From the NCBI RefSeq assembly GCF_963675165.1, contig NC_087381.1, positions 3,348,001-3,412,000 of the forward strand: a stretch of 64,000 nucleotides of DNA, read 5' to 3'. A program made the position numbers and the translations under genes. This document shows positions 46,810 through 55,340 of this stretch, in pieces. Source of the stretch: Halichondria panicea. Lineage: Eukaryota; Porifera; Demospongiae; Suberitida; Halichondriidae. How positions within the stretch are numbered: position 1 is the first letter of the stretch; each line of letters begins with the position of its first letter. Under the pieces are notes generated by a model. The model searched no databases. It had not been told where the DNA came from and worked only from the letters and a program-made list of their open reading frames with translations.

Positions 46810-48087
46810 TTAAATGTTAGTGTACCCACCATATCGATCAGGCCTGTTGCGATTTCTTTGCGGATATTGTCGAGCTGTTAATGCACCAGTCGAGGGTGAC
46901 TCATCAGGTGGGGTCGGAGACGGATCAGTTGACTGATCAGGGGAAACTTCAAAATCTTGCAAATCCTTGTGAGCTGCCGTATCGTCGAAATCGTTTGGAT
47001 TTGTTATATCGTCTTGTGACGACTCGGTGGTGGAAAGAGAATGAGTTCTATCACGTATGTGGTCGATATGTCGACGTAGTATCCTGCCATCACCAATTTC
47101 CACTTTGTAAGATACTGGTCCTGTCTGTTGTACAATGCTTCCTGGAAGCCATGTACCGTTTGTTCGGAAAAGTTTGAGCATTACTTGTTGACCAACAGAG
47201 AACGTCCTTGGTTTAGCATGTTTGTCATGTTGCTGTTTCTGTTTCATCTGCTTGTCAGATACGTTTCCCTCTGTGTTTGGTTTGAGGAGATCGAATCGTG
47301 TACGTACTTTTCTTTGAAGGAACAGTTCACTCGGTGAGACGTTAGTGGTAGCATGTGGAGTTGAGCGGTATGACAGTAAAAACTGAGCCAATCTTGTTTT
47401 CAAACTCAGTCCTTCTCTCTCTCCAGCTTTCATGGCTCTTTTGAACGTTTGTACAAATCGTTCAGCTTGGCCGTTCGTGGAGGGATGGTATGGAGCACTT
47501 CGTATGTGTCTTATGCCATTGGCTTGAACAAAATCGCTAAATTCTTGGGATGTGAATTGTGCACCATTGTCGGAAACAATCTGTTCTGGTAGTCCATACC
47601 GAGCAAATAGTGCTTGCAGTGCCTCGATCGTGTTTTGAGACGTAGTGGAAGACATCTGAATCACTTCTGGCCACTTGGAATGAGCGTCTACAACCACTAG
47701 AAACATTTTGTTCAAGAATGGACCAGCGTAGTCAATATGGATCCTTTTCCATGGGCTGTTTGGCCAAACCCAAGGATGGAGTGGTGCTACTGCAGGTTTA
47801 GAGGCTTGTTCCTGGCACGATAGGCACGCTTTTGCTTGGTTTTCGATGTCTTTATCGAGTCCACTCCACCACACGTAACTGCGGGCAATAGCCTTCATTC
47901 GGGACATTCCAGGGTGGTTCTCATGGAGAGCACGAAGGGTCTTTGCATGCAGGTTCTGTGGAATGATTGTGCGAATTCCCCACATCAAGCAACCACTTTC
48001 GATGCCAATTTCAAGACGGCGGTTGAAATATGGTTGTAGATCCGGTGTCACTTTCTGTGGCCATCCTGATTTGACATACTTTAACAC
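46810..48087 (-). CDS. Integrase region of Ty3-type pol
   Basis: The frame carries an HHCC zinc-binding segment (HENHPGMSRMKAI ... CLSCQ), then the catalytic core with IDYAG, SDNGAQF and NGQAERF supplying the D, D and E residues, and a C-terminal tail ending with Pro/Ser/Asp-rich sequence and RQYPQRNRNRPDRYGG. It inserts element DNA into the host genome. It is separated from the RNase H frame by a small frame change near 48090, and its first methionine is not a true start. Confidence 0.9.
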   Translation of the reverse strand: MLKYVKSGWPQKVTPDLQPYFNRRLEIGIESGCLMWGIRTIIPQNLHAKTLRALHENHPGMSRMKAIARSYVWWSGLDKDIENQAKACLSCQEQASKPAVAPLHPWVWPNSPWKRIHIDYAGPFLNKMFLVVVDAHSKWPEVIQMSSTTSQNTIEALQALFARYGLPEQIVSDNGAQFTSQEFSDFVQANGIRHIRSAPYHPSTNGQAERFVQTFKRAMKAGEREGLSLKTRLAQFLLSYRSTPHATTNVSPSELFLQRKVRTRFDLLKPNTEGNVSDKQMKQKQQHDKHAKPRTFSVGQQVMLKLFRTNGTWLPGSIVQQTGPVSYKVEIGDGRILRRHIDHIRDRTHSLSTTESSQDDITNPNDFDDTAAHKDLQDFEVSPDQSTDPSPTPPDESPSTGALTARQYPQRNRNRPDRYGGYTNI

Positions 48088-48695
48088 CTTGCGGTTGGGT
48101 CACGTCGGGTAGCCGTCTGCACCTGCTGAGATGTTACAGGAAGAGCTTCGATTTGAGCCACATTGAAAGTGTGAATAGCATTAATGTCAGCCGTTTCGTA
48201 CGAATCTTGTACTGGCAAGGGGAGACGTGATAATGCATCAGCATTGCTGTGTGCTTGAGTGGGCTTGAATTGGATATTGTAATCATAACCTGAGAGAAAA
48301 ATTGCCCAACGTTGGAGACGAGCAGCTGCTAGGGACGGTATTCCTTTCTTTGGGCCAAATATAGCTGTCAGAGGTTTGTGATCAGTGATTAACGTGAATT
48401 TCCTGCCATACAAATACTGGTGAAACTTCTTGGTACCAAATACCAATGCCAGTGCTTCTTTCTCGAGTTGAGCATAGTTTTGTTCGCTTGTCGTTAGCGT
48501 GCGTGAAGCAAAACAGATTGGTCTCTCAGCCCCGTCTGGTAGTACATGAGAAATAACGGCTCCAATGCCGTAGGCTGACGCGTCCGCAGCCATGTTGATT
48601 GGTAGGTCCGGGTCATAGTGGGTGAGCACATCAGATGATGTAAGTTGTTTCTTTGCTTCTGTAAAAGCTTCCTGACATTCCTGTGTCCATCCCAC
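48081..48695 (-). CDS. RNase H region of Ty3-type pol
   Basis: NMAADASAYGIGAVISH, LEKEALALVFGTKKFHQYLY and TDHKPLTAIFG give the acidic RNase H active-site motifs, followed by ARLQRWAIFLSGYDY and SNADALSRLP. The frame overlaps the upstream gag-RT frame and is offset by one base, at a short run of C (plus strand) near 48690. Confidence 0.9.
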   Translation of the reverse strand: MGWTQECQEAFTEAKKQLTSSDVLTHYDPDLPINMAADASAYGIGAVISHVLPDGAERPICFASRTLTTSEQNYAQLEKEALALVFGTKKFHQYLYGRKFTLITDHKPLTAIFGPKKGIPSLAAARLQRWAIFLSGYDYNIQFKPTQAHSNADALSRLPLPVQDSYETADINAIHTFNVAQIEALPVTSQQVQTATRRDPTARC

Positions 48696-50749
48696 TTATG
48701 ACTCGCTTGCAGAAGTTGGTTGATTGGGTAAAGGATGCTAGAGAGATTCTTGATGAACTTTCCGTAGTAGTTCAGCAACCCGAGGAAGGAGCGAAGTTCT
48801 TGAACATTCTTTGGTTCTGGAGCCTGTGCAATAGCATCTACTTTACTTGGAAGAGCTTGGATTCCCTCTTTGCTGATCTGATGACCAAGATATTCTACCG
48901 ACTTGGCCAAAAAGATACATTTTTCCTTCTTCAATCGCAACCCGTGTTCCGTAAAAAGTTTGAGGACTTGCTCCAGATTGTGTAGGTGGTCTTCTTCATC
49001 CACTCCTGTTATCAACAGATCGTCTAAGTAGCAGATAACGTGAGGCACTCCACGTAGGATGGTGTCCATCAGTCTTTGGAATATTGCTGGGGCTGACGCC
49101 ACGCCAAAAGGAAGTCGGCTGAACTGGTATAACCCTTGATGGGTGTTGATAGTCACGTATTTGGTAGAGTCCTTATCGAGTTCGACCTGTAGATACGCTT
49201 GTGACAAATCAAGCTTAGTGAAAAGGGAGCCATTTGCTAGTGTTGCGAATAGGTCTTCGGGTTTAGGCAAGGGGTACTGATCAACTTCAAGGTCTTGGTT
49301 GATAGTCACTTTATAGTCGCCGCAGAGTCGAAAACGTCCGTCTTTCTTGGGAACTGCGACCAACGGTGCTGCCCAGTCACTGCTAGGTATTTTCTGGATG
49401 ATACCTTGTTGCTCCATGCGGTCCAATTCTTCTCCAATAGCCTCTTTGGTTGCATAAGGAACAGGACGTGGTTTGAAAAACCGAGGAGTAGCATCTGGCC
49501 GTACTCTGAGAGTGGCTTTGTGTGAGGTCACAGTACCTAACTCGTCCTTGAACAATGAATCGTATTCGTGTAACAAATTCTTTAGTGTACCTGCAGGGGG
49601 AGATTTGACAGTTGCAATACATTTCCAGTCCAACTGGAGGTACTTCAGCCAATTGCGTCCAAAAAGACTTGGTCCACTTCCAGCAACCACCACCAGCACC
49701 AGCCGAGCCACCTGTTCTCCATAATTAACACACACATTAATCTGACCCGTTACCATCATAGCCTCATCTGTATATGTCTTTAGCAAAATATTTGACTTAC
49801 GCAGCTTGAATTTAGAGAACTTGGCCTTTCTGGTGGCCTCAGAGATAATAGATATTGCAGCTCCGGTATCGATTTCCATCTTGAGTGGAGTATCCTCGAT
49901 CTTGACTGTAACTGTGATCGGCTGTGTAGAAGGCTCGGTCAATCGGTATAGGTGGTAAGTGTCAGCTTCTGAGTTGGTCGAGCTGTTCCCATCTGGTTCC
50001 ACTAGGTGAGTTTTGAATCGTCTCTTCTCTGTCTTCTTGAACTGAGAGGGTGGGTTGGAGCGGCAGGCTGGTGCTATGTGTCCCTGCTTTCCACATGAGT
50101 GACACTCTGCATCCTTGAAACGGCAATCAGCTGCAGAGTGATTCGACTTTCCACAGCGGTAACAAGGTTGGTTTGGCTGCGGTCTCCTTTTGCTTTGTAT
50201 GCTCTTGATGGAGGGGTTGCTGGCCTTGAGTGCTCTGGTGTTGCTTTCTGCTGCTTCCATTCCCTGTGCGATTTCCATTGCTCTCTTCAAAGTAAGTTCT
50301 GTTTCGGCTAATAGTCTTCTTTGCATTGCTTCGCTTCGGAGTCCTGCAACGAAACGGTCACGTAGGGCTTCAGTGAGATACGCCCCAAAATTGCAGTGTG
50401 TTGCCAGCTTGCGTAGAGCTGCATCGTATTCTGCTAAAGATTTGTCAGGGACTTGATCCCTTTTTTGAAAATGAAAACGTTCTGCGATCACCGCTCGTGT
50501 CGGTTCGTAGTGCTTCCGTAGTGCAGCAAATATTTCTCCCTTTGTCTTCGATTTGGGAGCCTCAGGTGCAAGCAAGTCACATAGAAGACTGTAGGTCGTT
50601 GCACCAATGGAGCTGAGGAGAATAGGTACTTGCTTATCATCAGGGACTGTATTCGCCGTGAAGTAGAGGTCTACCTGATCCAGGTAGGTCTTGATAGACT
50701 CTTGGTCTGGTCTGTAATTGTTGAGAGTTCCATAGTGTGTGGCTGCCAT
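48494..50749 (-). CDS. Gag-protease-RT polyprotein of Ty3-type element
   Basis: The frame starts MAATHYGTLNNYRPD close to the 5' LTR. The capsid-like part runs to about residue 190. Two CCHC knuckles follow (CYRCGKSNHSAADC and CHSCGKQGHIAPAC). The protease has IDTGAAISII, and the RT has FTKLDLSQAYLQV and YLDDLLITG with the catalytic aspartates. Gag and pol are in one frame. The end of the frame after INQLLQ is out of phase with RNase H, so this copy probably cannot make a full Pol. Confidence 0.93.
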   Translation of the reverse strand: MAATHYGTLNNYRPDQESIKTYLDQVDLYFTANTVPDDKQVPILLSSIGATTYSLLCDLLAPEAPKSKTKGEIFAALRKHYEPTRAVIAERFHFQKRDQVPDKSLAEYDAALRKLATHCNFGAYLTEALRDRFVAGLRSEAMQRRLLAETELTLKRAMEIAQGMEAAESNTRALKASNPSIKSIQSKRRPQPNQPCYRCGKSNHSAADCRFKDAECHSCGKQGHIAPACRSNPPSQFKKTEKRRFKTHLVEPDGNSSTNSEADTYHLYRLTEPSTQPITVTVKIEDTPLKMEIDTGAAISIISEATRKAKFSKFKLRKSNILLKTYTDEAMMVTGQINVCVNYGEQVARLVLVVVAGSGPSLFGRNWLKYLQLDWKCIATVKSPPAGTLKNLLHEYDSLFKDELGTVTSHKATLRVRPDATPRFFKPRPVPYATKEAIGEELDRMEQQGIIQKIPSSDWAAPLVAVPKKDGRFRLCGDYKVTINQDLEVDQYPLPKPEDLFATLANGSLFTKLDLSQAYLQVELDKDSTKYVTINTHQGLYQFSRLPFGVASAPAIFQRLMDTILRGVPHVICYLDDLLITGVDEEDHLHNLEQVLKLFTEHGLRLKKEKCIFLAKSVEYLGHQISKEGIQALPSKVDAIAQAPEPKNVQELRSFLGLLNYYGKFIKNLSSILYPINQLLQASHKWDGHRNVRKLLQKQRNNLHHLMCSPTMTRTYQSTWLRTRQPTALEPLFLMYYQTGLRDQSVLLHAR

Positions 50750-50786
50750 TGCTGTAGGCTACTTGATCCACAATCCTTGTCGCCAG

Positions 50787-51029
50787 TGAGATAACTTCAA
50801 TAATTCATTAAATCAGAACTCTGATACATACAAAATACACAGGCTATTTATACAAAACAATACTAGAAAGAACCTTCTAGAACAATAGTACAGAAATGAC
50901 TAAATAAGAACATGAAACCACTAGAACTAACACAACACAGTATTTACGGAATCACAGGTTTACAGTACAGTATTTACGGAATCACAAGTCTTTATCTTAA
51001 TGTTAGTTCCATGTTGTAAGGATACCACA
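50787..51029 (-). repeat. 5' LTR of the Ty3-type element
   Basis: This is the partner of 46554-46797. Transcription should start here on the minus strand. Confidence 0.95.
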
Positions 51030-51139
51030 CTTTGTTCCTCTAATTCTTACCTGTGTGACAAAGAACAGAAAAAGGAGAGGCTGGAAGGAGGCTATTTGTG
51101 CATAGAATCATAGATTGAATAGGGATTCTAGTCTAGTAT

Positions 51140-51345
51140 CGTATAGCGGGTAATTTTCGGGGGACAAAATATTCGTTTATATTATTCGTTATAATATTAT
51201 TTTTGTGGTTGCTGCTTGCACTGCAGGTAAGGTAGGCAAGGTCGCTTCATTGGTGGGTAAAATATTCGTAGTCAGACCAGCTTCAAGTACCACAAAAACC
51301 ACGATTTTGCCCCACAAAAATTACCCTCTAATAGTATATACATAC
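51140..51345. repeat. Inverted-repeat element, GCGGGTAATTTTCG family
   Basis: CGTATAGCGGGTAATTTTCG with GGGGACAAAATATTCG at the left pairs with GCCCCACAAAAATTACCC at the right. The same ends flank 4267-4478 and 56172-57166. Confidence 0.65.
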
Positions 51346-51929
51346 GTAGTAGACTGCACTAGAACACTAGCTATTGGTAGCTGCAAGAGTGAGAGTAATT
51401 ATAGCTGCAAGTCTTAAATATTAAGACTCTTTTGATGATGCATGCAGCCATTAATTTTAGACTCGGACTTTGGCATTGATCCTTTTTAACAACAATCATG
51501 CATGGTCGATGGTCGATCCTTCGATGGATAATTAGACTCCCTGGTCAGTTTCGTTACATTCTGTCAGCAATGCGGTAGTGAGGTCTCTTATTTTATTAAC
51601 GGGAATCCACCACGAGGACAAGAGCTAGAGGACCACAATGTGGTCCACATGCAGGGAATGCGAGTGGAGGGCCAGCCATATAAACGGAGAGCCAATCCAT
51701 CAACAAAGCAACCTTGTGCAAGCAAAATTCATGCTCAGCAATTGGCAGGGTCGTTGCCAACTAGAAGCACCTTTCTCTTGTACCAACTCCTAATGCTATG
51801 GCCTTGACATGGCCCCTCATACATGTCCACTGTTGCCTACAAGTGTCCGACAATCCTAGTATGAGTACTAACAGTCCGGAGGATCCTGTGCTTCCTAAGC
51901 TAATAAAAATGCATGCCAGTTCAGAGGAT

Positions 51930-52550
51930 GCTCCGGAGGATCCTGTCTGGGATCCTCCTGTGTATGTGCATGTATATATATATACACCTGTGTCCGGAGG
52001 ATCCTGCCTGGGATCCTCCTGTGTGTCCGAAGGATCCTGCATAGCTATACATACACCTACACCTGTGTCCGGAGGATCCTGCCTGGGATCCTCCTGTGTG
52101 TCCGGAGGATCCTGCATAGCTATACATACACCTACACCTGTGTCCGGAGGATCCTGCCTGGGATCCTCCTGTGTGTCCGGAGGATCCTGCATAGCTATAC
52201 ATACACCTACACCTGTGTCCGGAGGATCCTGCCTGGGATCCTCCTGTGTGTCCTGAAGATCCTGCATAGCTATACATACACCTACACCTGTGTCCGGAGG
52301 ATCCTGCCTGGGATCCTCCTGTGTGTCCGGAGGGTCCTGCATAGCTATACATACACCTGTGTCCAGAGGATCCTGCATAGCTATACATACACCTGTGTCC
52401 GGAGGATCCTGCCTGGGATCCTCCAGTGTCTGGAGGATCCTGCTTGGGATCCTCATGTGTTTGTATGTATATAATTATATGCACCTGTGTCCGGAGGATC
52501 CTGCTTGGGATCCTCCTGTGTGTCCGGAGGATCCTGCATGGGAAGGACAT
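51930..52550 (+). repeat. Minisatellite with 75-bp unit, upstream of the DUF3987-type gene
   Basis: Units starting ACCTGTGTCCGGAGGATCCT lie at 52061, 52136, 52211 and 52286, with shorter units on either side. Each unit contains paired words such as GGAGGATCC and GGATCCTCC and can form hairpins. Because 75 is a multiple of three, frames stay open on both strands, which produces long but repetitive open frames (for example 52456-51761 minus); these are not evidence of coding. The array runs straight into the broken DUF3987-type coding sequence. Confidence 0.9.
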
Positions 52551-52561
52551 ACACCCTCCAT

Positions 52562-54061
52562 GGACTGTAGAGGAGTCCTCGTTTGAGAAGATGGGGGCTT
52601 TGATGTCGAACAACAGCGGGAGACTCCTATAGGGCTATACGACGAGCTGAGTTCATTCCTGACACAAATCAATTTGTATGGCAGTAAGGGGATCAGCGAC
52701 TCGCATGACACGTCCACATTTCTCATGCTATATAATGGACATCCTTGGACCCGCCGCACAGGTATATAATTAAAGGTGCTAATTAAGTGCAGCTGTTTTA
52801 TTGTATATAGGTGTATAAGTATGGGGGTACAAGTAAGTATACACGCCATATAAATTAATACACGTTTTTATCTGAGCAGTCACAAAACATGCATGTAAAC
52901 TGTGTGACCATGTATGGCTATATAGGTTACAATTAGAAAATCTACCACATGTACTCGCCCAATCCATGTAATTAACTACACTGTTTTGAATACGGCAGTC
53001 ACTGGCAATGCAAACTTCCAAATGGATTGCACAGCACTCAGCATAGGAGGCTTCACTCAACCAGGAGTCGCCCGAAACATCATAGAGCAACGTTGTGGGG
53101 CAGAACGTGGATTTAGTCAACGGTTCCTCTGGATATTTCCTCAACAAAATAATATTTGCAAAGTTTGACAGCCTCAAACCAGTCCCGGATGATGTATCTG
53201 AGGCACTTGGTAGGCGACATGTGTGCATGTACATATAATATATACCGTATATGGTAGGCGACATGTGTGCATGTACATATAATATAATATATCGTATATC
53301 TTCTAATTTATCGGACAGTAAAAAATATATAGATCTGTAATTATGCACATAATTTATACATGATTAATTATTGTGCATCAATGTGATAGTTGAGTTATTC
53401 CAAGAAATTTGGACTGGAGGTGGTGGAGAAAAACCAAAGTTGCGTGACTGATAGTTTATCAGACAAGGCTGTTGCGGCGGCTGTAAATTTTGTGGAGTTG
53501 TGCAATGAGCACATTGCTATCATGGGTGGTAGAGCAAATGTGACTGATCCACTTTCACGTAAGTACATTTTATCTCTGTGTGTGTGTCTATTTCATGCCC
53601 CCTCTCTTACTTTTGCAGAATGCTCCTCTCCAAGTGGGAAGAAAAGTAAGGATGATCTTGCAACGTACTGTCTGAAGCTGCCGGGTAGCCACCTAAACTT
53701 ATCAGTCTTGCTGGATAAGAAGAAGTTCCACTTTCACGATAACAAAGCCGGGGCACTTCTCGGCATGAAGGCACTTCATGCAGATAGCCTTGGAACACTA
53801 GAACAATGTGGTGGTCGTGGAGTCAACAAGGTATACACGCATGTGCAGTGTGACGTGTATATGCATGCCTGCATGGTTATATATAGGGTTATAATTATTA
53901 TTGTATTCATGCATATGCAGCTCTACAACTTCAGAAAGAGGCCACTTTCAGCAGATGATGATGAAGAGGGAATGTCTGAGTTTACCCGTAAGCTGGCCAA
54001 ATACAATGTCTCTATCCCGGATTATTCAGGTGCTATCCAGGACATTGATGTGCCATGGTGA
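52562..54061 (+). pseudogene. DUF3987-type (primase/helicase-associated) protein gene, broken
   Basis: Segments in order are FEKMGALMSNNSGRLL, then in another frame GLYDELSSFLTQINLYGSKG and HPWTRRT (to donor 52761). Exon 52999-53209 has SIGGFTQPGVARNIIEQ and FSQRFLWIFPQ, then in another frame AKFDSLKPVPDDVSEAL. The exon from 53390 has DKAVAAAVNFVELCNEHIA, and later exons lie at 53619-53830 and 53921-54061. These match the order of DUF3987 proteins, known from phages and bacteria and from multicopy genes of some invertebrates. Frame changes lie near 52630 (two extra bases), near 53150 and near 53440. Three breaks favour a pseudogene. The N-terminal half, with the expected ATPase P-loop, is absent; the 75-bp minisatellite lies where it should be. 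Confidence 0.65.
53212..53292 (+). repeat. 40-bp tandem duplication
   Basis: GGTAGGCGACATGTGTGCAT plus GTACATATAATAT occurs at 53209 and again at about 53251. It lies at the donor site of the DUF3987-type exon ending at 53209, so a second GGTAGG donor copy sits in the intron. Confidence 0.75.
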
Positions 54062-54324
54062 GATAACTATTGTATATAACACTGTAGTTAATTTAACTAA
54101 ATCCACAGTTGCGTGTGCAAATTCAGTTACGTGCACTTTTCTTACTATACATACATAAAATTATAACAGGCAAGTAAACATCAGGACATCCCCGAGGAAA
54201 ACTCAATAGAACAGTCAAACTACGTATCTGTATTTCAATCATGTACATATATACCAATGCTGCAGCATGTCCTGATAAAAAATCATTACTCAGTATATAA
54301 TCATTATGCAGCATGTTGGGGTCC

Positions 54325-55015
54325 TGGGACAGTCCCAGGACTCCCACTCGGGATCCTCCGGACACAGTGTACATGCATGCGTGTGGGAGTCCTGGGAATG
54401 TCTCGGGACTCCCACACGGGGATCCTCCGGACGCAGTGTGCATGCGTGCTTGCGGGAGTCCCGGGACTGTCCCGGGACTCCCACACGGGGATCCTCCGGA
54501 CGCAGTGTACGTGTGTGCGTGCGGGAGTCCTGGGACTGTCCCGGGACTCCCACATGGGGATCCTCCGGACGCAGTGTACGTGTGTGCGTGCGTCCCGGGA
54601 CTCCCACACGGGGATCCTCCGGACGCAGTGTACGTGCGTGCGTGCGGGAGTCCTGGTACTGTCCCGGGACTCCCACACGGGGATCCTCCGGACGCAGTGT
54701 ACGTGCGTGCGTGCGGGAGTCCTGGGACTGTCTCGGGACTCCCACACGGGGATCCTCCGGACGCAGTGTACATGCATGCGTGTGGGAGTCCTGAGAATGT
54801 CTCGGGACTCCCACACGGGGATCCTCCGGACGCAGTGTGCATGCGTGCTTGCGGGAGTCCTGGGACTGTCTCGGGACTCCCACACGGGGATCCTCCGGAC
54901 GCAGTGTACGTGTGTGCGGGAGTCCTGGGACTGTCCCGGGACTCCCACACGGGGATCCTCCGGACGCAGTGTATGTGCGTGCGTGCGTGCGGGAGTCCTG
55001 GGACTGTTTGGGGTG
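54325..55015 (+). repeat. GC-rich minisatellite with 69-bp unit
   Basis: About ten units of the form CCACACGGGGATCCTCCGGA, CGCAGTGTACGTGCGTGCGT, GCGGGAGTCCTGGGACTGTC, CCGGGACT repeat head to tail. Starts at 54481 and 54550, and at 54604 and 54673, give the period; the unit between 54550 and 54604 is shortened to 54 bp. GGGAGTCC..GGACTCCC forms a palindrome in each unit. The core GGATCCTCCGGACRCAG is shared, in opposite orientation, with the 75-bp array at 51930-52550. Long open frames on five frames are a by-product of the period being a multiple of three. Confidence 0.9.
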
Positions 55016-55340
55016 CATGGGATCCTCAGGACTAAACAACTAACGATGGGGCATCCCGGTACTATCAAGTATATGTGTCCCCCACTATATACAGCATGGT
55101 GAGACTGTCCTAGGATGTCCTATATAGTAGGACATCCCAGGTAGTGTCCCCCCAGGCGTAGGCAACACTGGACATCACTCTGGCCCCTGGGTTATTTTTA
55201 GCGTGTGTGGGCGTGAAAATCAGTGCCTGGCGACGGCTATACTGCACTGTACTGTCTCCACATGGGATAATAATTATACGATCTCCTACATCTACTATAT
55301 AATATAGCTAGGGTTTGAACTGGTTTGGACTATTCTTGAG

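Larger units (their letters stand above)
46554..51029 (-). mobile_element. Near-complete Ty3-type LTR retrotransposon
   Basis: Two long terminal repeats of 244 and 243 bp bound the element, and CTTTG flanks it on both sides (46549-46553 and 51030-51034), a 5-bp target duplication. On the minus strand each LTR starts TGTGGTATCC and ends GTTATCTCA. Just inside the 5' LTR, TGGCGACAAGGATTG is the likely tRNA primer site. A purine-rich tract AGGGGAGGAAA precedes the 3' LTR. The gene order gag, protease, RT, RNase H, integrase is the Ty3 order. The LTRs differ at about three positions, so the insertion is young. Confidence 0.95.

Noticed and set aside
51761-52613. Long open frames on both strands, about 230 residues, repetitive (for example 52456-51761 minus).
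   Set aside because: They lie in a 75-bp tandem repeat; a period divisible by three keeps frames open without selection. No domain or splice context supports a protein.
54123-55102. Five overlapping open frames of 160-280 residues.
   Set aside because: These result from the 69-bp, GC-rich minisatellite. All frames are repetitive, and simultaneous coding is not credible.
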